Source: JAFKKS01 sp039808325 (GTDB lineage: Bacteria; Pseudomonadota; Alphaproteobacteria; Rhizobiales; Xanthobacteraceae). Taken from it: a stretch of 21,787 nucleotides of DNA. Every line of letters begins with the position of its first letter. Position 1 is the stretch's first letter. This document shows, piece by piece, positions 13,437 through 20,233 of this stretch. The notes beneath the pieces are model-generated. The model was given only the letters and a program-made list of their open reading frames with translations. It was not told the origin of the DNA and made no database searches. Location of the stretch: the NCBI GenBank assembly GCA_039808325.1, contig JBDHSU010000069.1, positions 1 to 21,787 on the forward strand. The letters run 5' to 3'. Made by a program: the position numbers and the translations under genes.

Positions 13437-13461
13437 AGCTTAACCCTGCGTCCGTTAAGCT
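13437..13461. promoter_or_regulatory. 8-bp inverted repeat in the glmU-glmS gap
   Basis: AGCTTAAC (13437-13444) and GTTAAGCT (13454-13461) form perfect arms around a 9-base spacer, 12 bases after the glmU stop. It has no T-tract, so it is a poor terminator. A weak promoter, TTGATA (13461-13466) with 17-bp spacing to TGATTC (13484-13489), starts at its right edge, so the dyad could be a glmS operator. No glmS ribozyme fold is seen. Confidence 0.3.
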
Positions 13462-13554
13462 TGATACACGGCGCAATGCTTTGTGATTCCAGTTGGCGCT
13501 GCCGGCCGTCTACATCTCTTGCGAATCGAAGCCGAAGGTTTTTGGGGCCGCTGC

Positions 13555-15381
13555 ATGTGCGGGATTGTCGGAATTTTGGGCCGCGAGGCGGTCGCCACGC
13601 CGTTGGTCGAGGCGCTCAAGCGCCTTGAATATCGCGGCTATGATTCCGCGGGCATCGCGACGCTGGAGGGCGGCCACCTCGACCGGCGCCGTGCCGAGGG
13701 CAAGCTCAAGAACCTGGAGGCGCGTCTGCGCGAAGCGCCGCTGCGCGGCGTCAGCGGCATCGGCCACACGCGCTGGGCGACGCACGGACGTCCGAACGAG
13801 GTCAATGCGCATCCGCATGCGACGGAGCATCTCGCCGTCGTTCACAACGGCATCATCGAGAATTTCCGCGAATTGCGTGACGCGCTCATCGCCAGCGGCG
13901 CGAAATTTCTGACGGAGACCGACACGGAAGTCGTGGCGCATCTCGTCAGCGCGGAAATGCGCCGCGGCAAGGGGCCGGTCGAAGCCGTGCAGGCGTCGCT
14001 GCCGCTTCTGCGCGGCGCCTTCGCCCTGGCGTTCATTTTCGAGAACGAGGACAACCTGCTGGTCGGGGCGCGCAAGGGCTCGCCGCTCGCCGTCGGCTAT
14101 GGCGACGGCGAGATGTATCTCGGCTCCGACGCCATCGCGCTCGCGCCGTTCACCGACACGATCAGCTATCTGGAGGAGGGCGATCTCGCGGTCGTCACCC
14201 GCAATCAGGTCGAGATCCGCAATGCCGCGGGTGCGCGCGTGAAGCGGCCGGTCATCAAGACCACGGCGTCGGCGTTCCTGGTCGACAAGGGCAACCACCG
14301 CCACTTCATGGCGAAGGAGATTTACGAACAGCCGGAAGTCGTCGGACACACGCTCGCGCATTACATCGACATGGCGAACGAGCGTGTCGTGCTGCCGCAG
14401 ATGCTGCCGTTCGACTGGCGCAAGATCGAGCGGCTTTCGATCTCCGCCTGCGGCACCGCTTATTATGCCGGCCTCATCGCACGCTATTGGTTTGAGCGCT
14501 TCGCGCGCATCCCCGTCGAGATCGACGTCGCCTCGGAGTTCCGCTATCGCGAGGCGCCGCTCGCGCCGGGCAATCTCGCGCTCTTCGTCTCGCAATCGGG
14601 CGAGACGGCGGATACGCTCGCCTCGCTGCATTACGCGAAGGCGCAGGGCCAGCACACGCTCGCCATCGTCAACGTGCCGACGTCGACCATCGCGCGCGAC
14701 AGCGACGTCGTGATGCCGACGCTCGCGGGTCCGGAGATCGGCGTCGCCTCGACCAAGGCGTTCACCTGCCAGCTCACGACGCTCGCCTGCCTCGCCGTCG
14801 CGGCGGGGCGCGCGCGGGGCGTGCTGTCGGAAGCGGACGAGGCCAAACTCGTGCGCGCGATCATCGAGGTGCCGCGCCACATGGCGGAGGCGCTGACGCT
14901 GGAGCCGACGATCGAGACCCTGGCGCGCGACTTGGCGAAGAGCCGCGACGTGCTCTATCTCGGGCGCGGCACCGCGTATCCGCTGGCGCTCGAAGGGGCA
15001 TTGAAGCTGAAGGAAATCTCCTACATTCACGCCGAGGGTTACGCGGCCGGCGAGCTCAAGCACGGTCCCATCGCGCTGATCGACGAGACGATGCCGGTGA
15101 TCGTGATCGCGCCTTACGACCGCGTCTTCGAAAAGACGGTGTCGAACCTGCAGGAGGTCGCGGCGCGTGGCGGCCGGATCATTCTGCTCACCGACCCGAA
15201 AGGCGCGCACGAGGCCAAGGCGGACTCGTTCGTGACGTTGACGCTACCGGAGATGCCGGCAACCGTGACGCCGCTCGTCTACGCGATTCCGGTGCAGCTC
15301 ATCGCCTATCATACGGCCGTCGTCATGGGCACGGATGTCGATCAGCCGCGCAACCTGGCGAAGTCGGTCACGGTCGAATAG
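13555..15381 (+). CDS. glmS: Glutamine-fructose-6-phosphate aminotransferase (isomerizing)
   Basis: A 608-residue cytosolic enzyme converting fructose-6-phosphate and glutamine to glucosamine-6-phosphate, the first step toward UDP-GlcNAc; length matches the family (about 609). The start is fixed at the ATG at 13555 because Cys2 in MCGIVGI must become the N-terminal nucleophile of the glutaminase domain; the frame has an upstream ATG at 13483 that would destroy this. The glutaminase domain (about 2-220) includes LEYRGYDSAGIA and GIGHTRWATHG. Two SIS isomerase domains follow: SISACGTAYYAG with VSQSGETADTL, and YLGRGTAYPLALEGALKLKE. The C-terminus D-Q-P-R-N-L-A-K-S-V-T-V-E is the usual ending. 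It is separated from glmU by 129 bp. Confidence 0.97.
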   Translation: MCGIVGILGREAVATPLVEALKRLEYRGYDSAGIATLEGGHLDRRRAEGKLKNLEARLREAPLRGVSGIGHTRWATHGRPNEVNAHPHATEHLAVVHNGIIENFRELRDALIASGAKFLTETDTEVVAHLVSAEMRRGKGPVEAVQASLPLLRGAFALAFIFENEDNLLVGARKGSPLAVGYGDGEMYLGSDAIALAPFTDTISYLEEGDLAVVTRNQVEIRNAAGARVKRPVIKTTASAFLVDKGNHRHFMAKEIYEQPEVVGHTLAHYIDMANERVVLPQMLPFDWRKIERLSISACGTAYYAGLIARYWFERFARIPVEIDVASEFRYREAPLAPGNLALFVSQSGETADTLASLHYAKAQGQHTLAIVNVPTSTIARDSDVVMPTLAGPEIGVASTKAFTCQLTTLACLAVAAGRARGVLSEADEAKLVRAIIEVPRHMAEALTLEPTIETLARDLAKSRDVLYLGRGTAYPLALEGALKLKEISYIHAEGYAAGELKHGPIALIDETMPVIVIAPYDRVFEKTVSNLQEVAARGGRIILLTDPKGAHEAKADSFVTLTLPEMPATVTPLVYAIPVQLIAYHTAVVMGTDVDQPRNLAKSVTVE

Positions 15382-15466
15382 GCCTGCCGAGGGCGCCTTT
15401 GATCGCCATAGCCGAGCGATGCCGCGACCGGCTATAAGGGCGAGGGGGCGACAAATAAAGATAACG

Positions 15467-16234
15467 ATGACATCCACTCACAACTCCAGTTTCCCGCCGC
15501 TGCCGCCCGAATCCGGCGAAACGCCGACAGCGCAGCAGCGCCTCGTGACCCGCATTCGGACCTACTTCCTTACCGGTCTCGTCGTCGCCGGGCCGGTGGT
15601 CGTCACGCTGTGGCTGACCTGGGCTTTCGTGACCTGGGTCGACGATCTCGTGCGCCCGCTCATCCCGGTCGTCTATCGACCCGAAACATACATGCCGGTA
15701 AAAATTCCCGGCCTCGGCCTGATCCTCGCTTTCGTCATCCTGACGACCTTGGGGTTCCTGACCGCGAATTTCGTCGGCCGCAAGTTCGTCGAACTGGGCG
15801 AGATGCTGCTCGAGCGGATGCCGATCGTGCGGCCGCTCTATCGCGGCCTCAAGCAGGTGTTCGAGACCGTGTTCTCCAAGAACGGGTCGACCTTCCGCAC
15901 CGTCGGCCTGGTCGAGTTTCCGGCGCCCGGCATGTGGTCGCTCGTCTTCCTGTCGACGCCGCCGAGCGCGGACATCGTCTCGCGCCTGCCGCCGGAGGAG
16001 CATGTCTCCGTCTTCCTGCCGTGTACGCCAAACCCGACGACCGGCTTCTTCTTCTATCTGCCGCGGCGGGAGATCATCGAGCTTCCCGACATTCCGGTCG
16101 AGGATGCCGCGAAGCTGATCATGACGGCCGGCATGGTGCAGCCGGGGGGAGGCGCCGCGCAGAACCGCGACTTGGCGGCTCTTGCGGCGAAGGCGCGCGC
16201 CGCCCAGACCGCGCGCGTGGACGCGGCGGAGTAG
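15467..16234 (+). CDS. DUF502 family membrane protein
   Basis: A 255-residue inner-membrane protein of the DUF502 family, of unknown function and widespread in alphaproteobacteria. The start at the ATG at 15467 puts a short hydrophilic N-terminus before the conserved RLVTRIRTYFLTGLVVAGPV. Membrane segments lie at about 33-58 and 82-103. The family-typical stretch ERMPIVRPLYRGLKQVFETV is at 116-135, and the soluble C-terminal half includes FLPCTPNPTTGFFFYLPRRE (182-201). The tail (about 227-255) is alanine-rich. It follows glmS after 85 bp and precedes the convergent recG gene, an order I know from other Hyphomicrobiales. No function is assigned. Confidence 0.9.
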   Translation: MTSTHNSSFPPLPPESGETPTAQQRLVTRIRTYFLTGLVVAGPVVVTLWLTWAFVTWVDDLVRPLIPVVYRPETYMPVKIPGLGLILAFVILTTLGFLTANFVGRKFVELGEMLLERMPIVRPLYRGLKQVFETVFSKNGSTFRTVGLVEFPAPGMWSLVFLSTPPSADIVSRLPPEEHVSVFLPCTPNPTTGFFFYLPRREIIELPDIPVEDAAKLIMTAGMVQPGGGAAQNRDLAALAAKARAAQTARVDAAE

Positions 16235-16262
16235 CGCGGAAGTCAGCGTTATTGCCTCTGCC

Positions 16263-16369
16263 CGTCATCCTGAGGCGCGAGGCGCGTGAGCGCCGAGCCT
16301 CGAAAGACGACGGCCGGTGTCTTGGCCATCCTTCGAGGCTCGCCTTTCGGCGAGCACATCAGGATGACG
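16263..16369. repeat. Large nested inverted repeat between DUF502 and recG
   Basis: Outer arms CGTCATCCTGA (16263-16273) and TCAGGATGACG (16359-16369) and inner arms CGAGCCTCGAA (16294-16304) and TTCGAGGCTCG (16332-16342) nest in one structure; a small CGCC-TTTC-GGCG type hairpin (about 16341-16352) lies in the right half. It occupies most of the 143-bp gap between convergent genes. The CGTCATCCTGAGG ... CAGGATGACG ends are, from memory, a common intergenic repeat in this order. A bidirectional terminator role is inferred. Confidence 0.78.
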
Positions 16370-16377
16370 CCCATTCT

Positions 16378-18480
16378 TTACCCCGCTCTGAGCATCCGGA
16401 TGGCTTCGTCGCGCTCGAAGAAGTAGAGCAGGTGGCGTAACGCTTTTCCGCGTTCGGTCGCGAGTTGCGCGTCGCGCTGGAGCATCAGTTGCGCATCGTC
16501 GCGTGCCGCCTCGATGAGCGCGCCATGCACGTCGAGGCGCGCGATGCGGAAACCCGGCATGCCGCTCTGCCGCGTGCCGAGCACATCGCCTTCGCCGCGC
16601 AGCCGCAAATCCTCCTCCGCGATGCGGAAGCCGTCCTCCGTTTCGCGCATGATCGCGAGCCGCGCCTTGGCGGTCTCGCCGAGTGGCGCCCTGTAAAGAA
16701 GGAGACAGGTGGAGCGCCCGCTGCCGCGGCCGACGCGCCCGCGCAACTGATGCAATTGCGCAAGCCCGAAGCGCTCCGCGTGCTCGACCACCATGACGGT
16801 CGCCTCCGGCACGTCGACGCCGACTTCGATCACCGTCGTCGCGACGAGAATGCGGCTTTGGCCCGACGCGAAGCGCGCCATCGCGGCATCCTTCTCGCTG
16901 CCGCGCATCTGCCCGTGCACGAGGTCGACCGCGTTTCCAAAACGGGCCTTGAGGAATGCAAAGCGCGCGTCGGCGGCGGCGAGATCGGAATCCTCGGATT
17001 CGGTGACGAGCGGACATACCCAATAGACGCGCTGGCCGCCGTCGATGGCGCGGCCGACCGCATCGACGATTTCCTCGAGACGGGAGAGCGGGACGGCGCG
17101 CGTATCGATCGGCTGCCGCCCGGGCGGTTTCTCGCGCAACTGCGATACGTCCATGTCGCCGAAATAGCTCAGGACCAGGGTGCGCGGGATCGGCGTCGCG
17201 GTCAGCACCAGCACGTCGACGGCGTCGCCCTTGCGCGTCAACGCCAGGCGTTGATGCACGCCGAAGCGATGCTGCTCGTCGACGATGGCGAGCGCCAGCG
17301 CCGCGAAGGCGACTTCGTCCTGGAACAGCGCGTGCGTGCCGACGACCATGGCGAGATCGCCGGACGCGAGCCCGGCGAGAATCTGCTTGCGCTCGGCGCC
17401 GCGCTCCCGCCCGGTGAGCAGCGCCACGGAGACACCGGCCCTCTCGGCCAGCGGCGCGATGGTCGCGTAATGCTGGCGCGCGAGAAGTTCGGTCGGCGCC
17501 ATCAGGGCCGCCTGCTTGCCGGCTTCGATGACGCTCGCCGCCGCGAGGAGCGCCACCACGGTCTTGCCCGACCCGACATCGCCCTGCAGCAGGCGCAGCA
17601 TCCGCTGCGACGCGCCGAGGTCGGTGACGATTTCCTCCACGGCGCGCGCTTGCGAGCCGGTGAGCGCGTAGGGCAGGCCGGCGATGACCTTCGCGCGCAA
17701 CCGGCCATCGCCGGCAATGCGGCGGCCGGCGGGCCGGCGCATCTGGGCGCGCACCAAAGCGAGCGCGAACTGGCTGGCGAGCAATTCGTCATAGGCGAGC
17801 CGCGACCACGCCGGCGACGCCGGATCGACATCCGCGGGGGCCTGCGGCTTGTGGATCGTGGCGAAGGCCATGCGCATCGACGGCCAGCCGCGCTGCCGCA
17901 GCCAGGTCGCGTCCTGCCATTCGGGAAGCTCCGGCATTTTCGCGAGCGCCCCGCCGACGGCGCGGCCCACCGGCGTTGGTCCGAGCCCTTCCGTCAGCGG
18001 ATAGATGGGATCGACGGGCGGCATTTCCGCAAGATCCTCGTCCGATACGATCCGGTCGGGATGCACCATCTGCAGCATGCCGTCGTAGAGCGCGACCGTG
18101 CCCGACACGGTTCGCCATTCGCCGATGGGGAACTGCTGCTCGAGCCGCCGCGCATTGCCGTGAAAATAGGTGACGACCATCGCGCCGGTATCGTCGCCGA
18201 CATAGATGAGATGCGGCGCACGCGAGCGGCCGGGTGGCGCCGGCCGGTGCTGATCGACCCGTACGCGCACGGTGACGATGCTGTCGGCGACGACGTCGCG
18301 AAGCGTCGGCTGGTTGCGCCGGTCGATCGCGCCGGTCGGGAGATGGCACAGCGCGTCAATGACGCGCGCGCCGTGTTCCTCGCGGTCGAGGAGGCGGGCG
18401 AACAGCTTCTCGAGCTTCGGCCCGATGCCTTGCAGGCTCGTCAATCGAGCGAACAGTGGGTCGAGAAGGGAGGGGCGCAC
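16378..18480 (-). CDS. recG: ATP-dependent DNA helicase RecG
   Basis: A 700-residue helicase/translocase that remodels stalled replication forks and branch-migrates Holliday junctions. I start it at the GTG at 18480 (product MRPSLLDPLFARLTSLQGIG); the frame runs on through the upstream gene only as a shadow. The wedge/OB domain is at about 55-160 (IVTVRVRVDQHRP, then YVGDDTGAMVVTYFHG). Helicase motifs follow: Walker A QGDVGSGKTVVALL, DEQHRFGVHQR, LTATPIPRTL, VHGQMRGSEKD, LVATTVIEVGVDVPEATVM and QLRGRVGRG. The C-terminal RecG signature LRLRGEGDVLGTRQSGMPGF is present. Length is normal for the family. The MFS gene ends 104 bp upstream on the same strand. A possible own promoter lies at 18508-18536. 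Confidence 0.96.
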   Translation of the reverse strand: MRPSLLDPLFARLTSLQGIGPKLEKLFARLLDREEHGARVIDALCHLPTGAIDRRNQPTLRDVVADSIVTVRVRVDQHRPAPPGRSRAPHLIYVGDDTGAMVVTYFHGNARRLEQQFPIGEWRTVSGTVALYDGMLQMVHPDRIVSDEDLAEMPPVDPIYPLTEGLGPTPVGRAVGGALAKMPELPEWQDATWLRQRGWPSMRMAFATIHKPQAPADVDPASPAWSRLAYDELLASQFALALVRAQMRRPAGRRIAGDGRLRAKVIAGLPYALTGSQARAVEEIVTDLGASQRMLRLLQGDVGSGKTVVALLAAASVIEAGKQAALMAPTELLARQHYATIAPLAERAGVSVALLTGRERGAERKQILAGLASGDLAMVVGTHALFQDEVAFAALALAIVDEQHRFGVHQRLALTRKGDAVDVLVLTATPIPRTLVLSYFGDMDVSQLREKPPGRQPIDTRAVPLSRLEEIVDAVGRAIDGGQRVYWVCPLVTESEDSDLAAADARFAFLKARFGNAVDLVHGQMRGSEKDAAMARFASGQSRILVATTVIEVGVDVPEATVMVVEHAERFGLAQLHQLRGRVGRGSGRSTCLLLYRAPLGETAKARLAIMRETEDGFRIAEEDLRLRGEGDVLGTRQSGMPGFRIARLDVHGALIEAARDDAQLMLQRDAQLATERGKALRHLLYFFERDEAIRMLRAG

Positions 18481-18502
18481 GAAGTCTCGTTCCGTTGACG
18501 GT

Positions 18503-18536
18503 GCGCATTTATGCGCCGTTTCGGCGAACGCTCCAA
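18503..18536 (-). promoter_or_regulatory. Candidate recG promoter with two dyads
   Basis: On the minus strand TTGGAG (18536-18531) and CATAAA (18513-18508) are separated by 17 bp. Two dyads sit in the same place: GCGCAT-TT-ATGCGC (18503-18516), over the -10, and CGCCG-TTT-CGGCG (18514-18526), in the spacer. The hexamer matches are modest. The dyads may be a repressor site or chance in GC-rich DNA. Confidence 0.35.
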
Positions 18537-18584
18537 GACGACGGGACCGTGGCGTCGCGCGCCCCGCTTCATGCCGCATCGACT

Positions 18585-19790
18585 TTAGGCCCGCTCGGTT
18601 GCGCGCAAGGCCGTGACGCAAAGAATGCCGGTCAATCCGATGACGGCCGCATTGACGAGATAACTGCCGGTGGCGCCGAAATGCGCGAGCAGGAACCCGA
18701 AGATCAGCGGCGCCACGGCCTGTCCCATGAAGAACGAAAAATAATGAAAGGCGACGGCTGAACCGCGAGCGGTCGGCGCCAACTCCATGACGCGGTTCTG
18801 CAGCGGGTTGTGGATCATGAAGAAGCCGAACCCGACGACGGTGAAATACACCGCTTCGGTCCACCATTGGGTACCGAAGGCGACGCCGACGAAGCCGGCC
18901 GCCGCGATCAGGCCGCCGCAGCGCATCATGCCATCGGGTTTGAGCCAGCGGACGGCCGGGCGGATCAGAAAGGACATCAGGATGCAGCCCAGCCCGATGC
19001 CGGAAACCACCAGGCCGGCCTCGCGCGGCCCGCCGCGATGCGACTGCTCGAGCAGTTCCACGACGAAGGGGAGCGAGCCGTAGACGACGATGCCCTCCAG
19101 GAACACCGTCACGTAACAGATGGGGGTCTGCGGGTTGCGGAACACGAGGCCGTAGCGCGCGAGAGCGGAGCCGAGGCGCAGCGGCTCGCGCGGCGCGGTC
19201 TGGGCGCTTGGCAGACGCAGCGACGCCGCGATCGCCGCAAGGATGGCGAGCGCCGCCGGCAGGATCAGCGCATAGCGCCAGCCGATGGCGTCGGCGAGCG
19301 CGCCGGCGGCGGTCAGGCCGATGATCTGGCCGATGAGCGCGCCGAGCGCGAAGCGCGCGAAGGCGACTTGCCGCTCCGAGGCCGCCGTCATGTCGCCGAG
19401 CATCGCGAGGCCCAGCGGGATGAGCCCGCCGGCGGCGAGGCCCGCAACGATGCGCGTTGCGAACAGGAACGAGAGGTCGGTGGCGAGGACGGAGGCGACG
19501 AGGGCCACGGCCAGCACCCAGAAACAAACCTTGAACACCGCCGGCTTGCCGAGAGCGTCGCCGAGCGGACCGAGGATCGGTTGCCCGAGCCCGAACGGCA
19601 GCGTGAACGCCGACGAGAGAAGCGCGACCATCGTGGTCGGAGCGAGGAAGTCGCGCGCGATCGCCGTCACCAGCGGATCGAAATAGCGCCCGCCGAGATT
19701 GGCGGCGAAGCCGCAAAGAGTGAGAAGGAGGAGCATGAGGTCGGGCGATCTCCGCTCGGCGGCGACGCCGGGTAGCGATCGCCATAACAC
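18585..19790 (-). CDS. Major facilitator superfamily transporter
   Basis: A 12-helix MFS permease; substrate not recognisable. The core runs from LMLLLLTLCGFAANLGGRYF to the C-terminus LTGILCVTALRATERA. The cytoplasmic loop after helix 2 carries the MFS motif A pattern in LGPLGDALGKPAVFK. The start is uncertain: a GTG at 19790 gives about 401 residues with a normal short cytosolic tail; the ATG at 19736 gives 383 residues with almost no tail; an ATG at 19961 adds about 57 unlikely residues and overlaps the divergent sdhE gene. None has a convincing ribosome site. It lies between recG and sdhE-mfd, interrupting an order often contiguous in related bacteria. It could be co-transcribed with recG. 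Confidence 0.88.
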   Translation of the reverse strand: MLWRSLPGVAAERRSPDLMLLLLTLCGFAANLGGRYFDPLVTAIARDFLAPTTMVALLSSAFTLPFGLGQPILGPLGDALGKPAVFKVCFWVLAVALVASVLATDLSFLFATRIVAGLAAGGLIPLGLAMLGDMTAASERQVAFARFALGALIGQIIGLTAAGALADAIGWRYALILPAALAILAAIAASLRLPSAQTAPREPLRLGSALARYGLVFRNPQTPICYVTVFLEGIVVYGSLPFVVELLEQSHRGGPREAGLVVSGIGLGCILMSFLIRPAVRWLKPDGMMRCGGLIAAAGFVGVAFGTQWWTEAVYFTVVGFGFFMIHNPLQNRVMELAPTARGSAVAFHYFSFFMGQAVAPLIFGFLLAHFGATGSYLVNAAVIGLTGILCVTALRATERA

Positions 19791-19857
19791 ATGCAAGGCC
19801 GGGCAGCCCGCACAACCCTCGTATGCGCCAGCACCCGGCATTATGTGCGGAGGGCCC

Positions 19858-19886
19858 CTGACAGTGGCGGCGATCGACGCTATAGA
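19858..19886 (+). promoter_or_regulatory. Probable sigma-70 promoter of sdhE-mfd
   Basis: CTGACA (19858-19863), a 17-bp spacer and TATAGA (19881-19886) match the housekeeping consensus at 9 of 12 positions with ideal spacing, the best promoter-like pair I found in the window. Transcription would start near 19893, about 53 bases before the sdhE start codon. Confidence 0.6.
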
Positions 19887-19892
19887 GCAACC

Positions 19893-19913
19893 GCCCGGCA
19901 CGTCCGGGCTTTT
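19893..19913 (+). terminator. Terminator-like hairpin at the predicted 5' end of the sdhE-mfd message
   Basis: GCCCGG (19893-19898), loop CACGT, CCGGGC (19904-19909), followed by TTTT (19910-19913). The 6-bp GC stem plus short U-run resembles an intrinsic terminator, but no plus-strand gene lies upstream. Placed at the predicted +1, it could protect the 5' end of the mRNA or attenuate transcription. Confidence 0.4.
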
Positions 19914-19945
19914 GGCGTTCAAACGGATTTCAAGCGGAGACTGCG

Positions 19946-20233
19946 GTGACGGGATCGACACGCTCGAGCGACGGGCTGAGCGAACGGCGGCGCCGGCTGC
20001 TCTATCGCTGCTGGCACCGGGGGATCCGCGAGACCGACCTGATCATGGGGCATTTCGCCGACGCGCATATCGCGACCCTGACCGATGCGGAGGTGGAGGA
20101 ACTGGAGCGGCTGATGGACGTGCCGGACGCGGACCTTTTCGCCTGGGTCACGGGTGACGCTGCGATACCCGCCGCCTACGACACGGCCTTCTTCCGGCGC
20201 CTGCGGGCCTTCCACGCGATGGGTCTGCGATGA
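19946..20233 (+). CDS. sdhE: Succinate dehydrogenase assembly factor SdhE (DUF339/CptB family)
   Basis: A 95-residue cytosolic protein that assists covalent attachment of FAD to the succinate dehydrogenase flavoprotein. The diagnostic R-G-x-x-E motif is present in WHRGIRETDLIMGHF (about 23-37), followed by the helical core DAEVEELERLMDVPDADLFA, both typical. The start is a GTG at 19946 with CGGAGA placed seven bases upstream, so the start is well supported. The stop overlaps the mfd start (ATGA), indicating translational coupling. The link of sdhE with mfd is positional and common in alphaproteobacteria rather than functional. Flavinylation of other flavoproteins is also possible. Confidence 0.94.
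   Translation: MTGSTRSSDGLSERRRRLLYRCWHRGIRETDLIMGHFADAHIATLTDAEVEELERLMDVPDADLFAWVTGDAAIPAAYDTAFFRRLRAFHAMGLR

Noticed and set aside
13440..13458. TTAA...TTAA spacing as a CtrA binding site
   Set aside because: The spacer is 11 bases, whereas the CtrA consensus is TTAA-N7-TTAA.
13426..13554. glmS riboswitch/ribozyme upstream of glmS
   Set aside because: The 129-bp gap is too short and lacks any recognisable ribozyme core; such ribozymes are mainly in Gram-positive bacteria.
13510..15210. 566-codon open frame on the minus strand opposite glmS
   Set aside because: Antisense shadow; glmS is complete and certain on the plus strand.
16465..18498. 677-codon open frame on the plus strand opposite recG
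   Set aside because: Antisense shadow of a gene with every helicase motif; no recognisable domain or ribosome site of its own.
18481..19890. Upstream extension of the recG frame through the MFS gene
   Set aside because: It reads through the MFS gene in another frame and yields low-complexity Arg/Ala-rich sequence.
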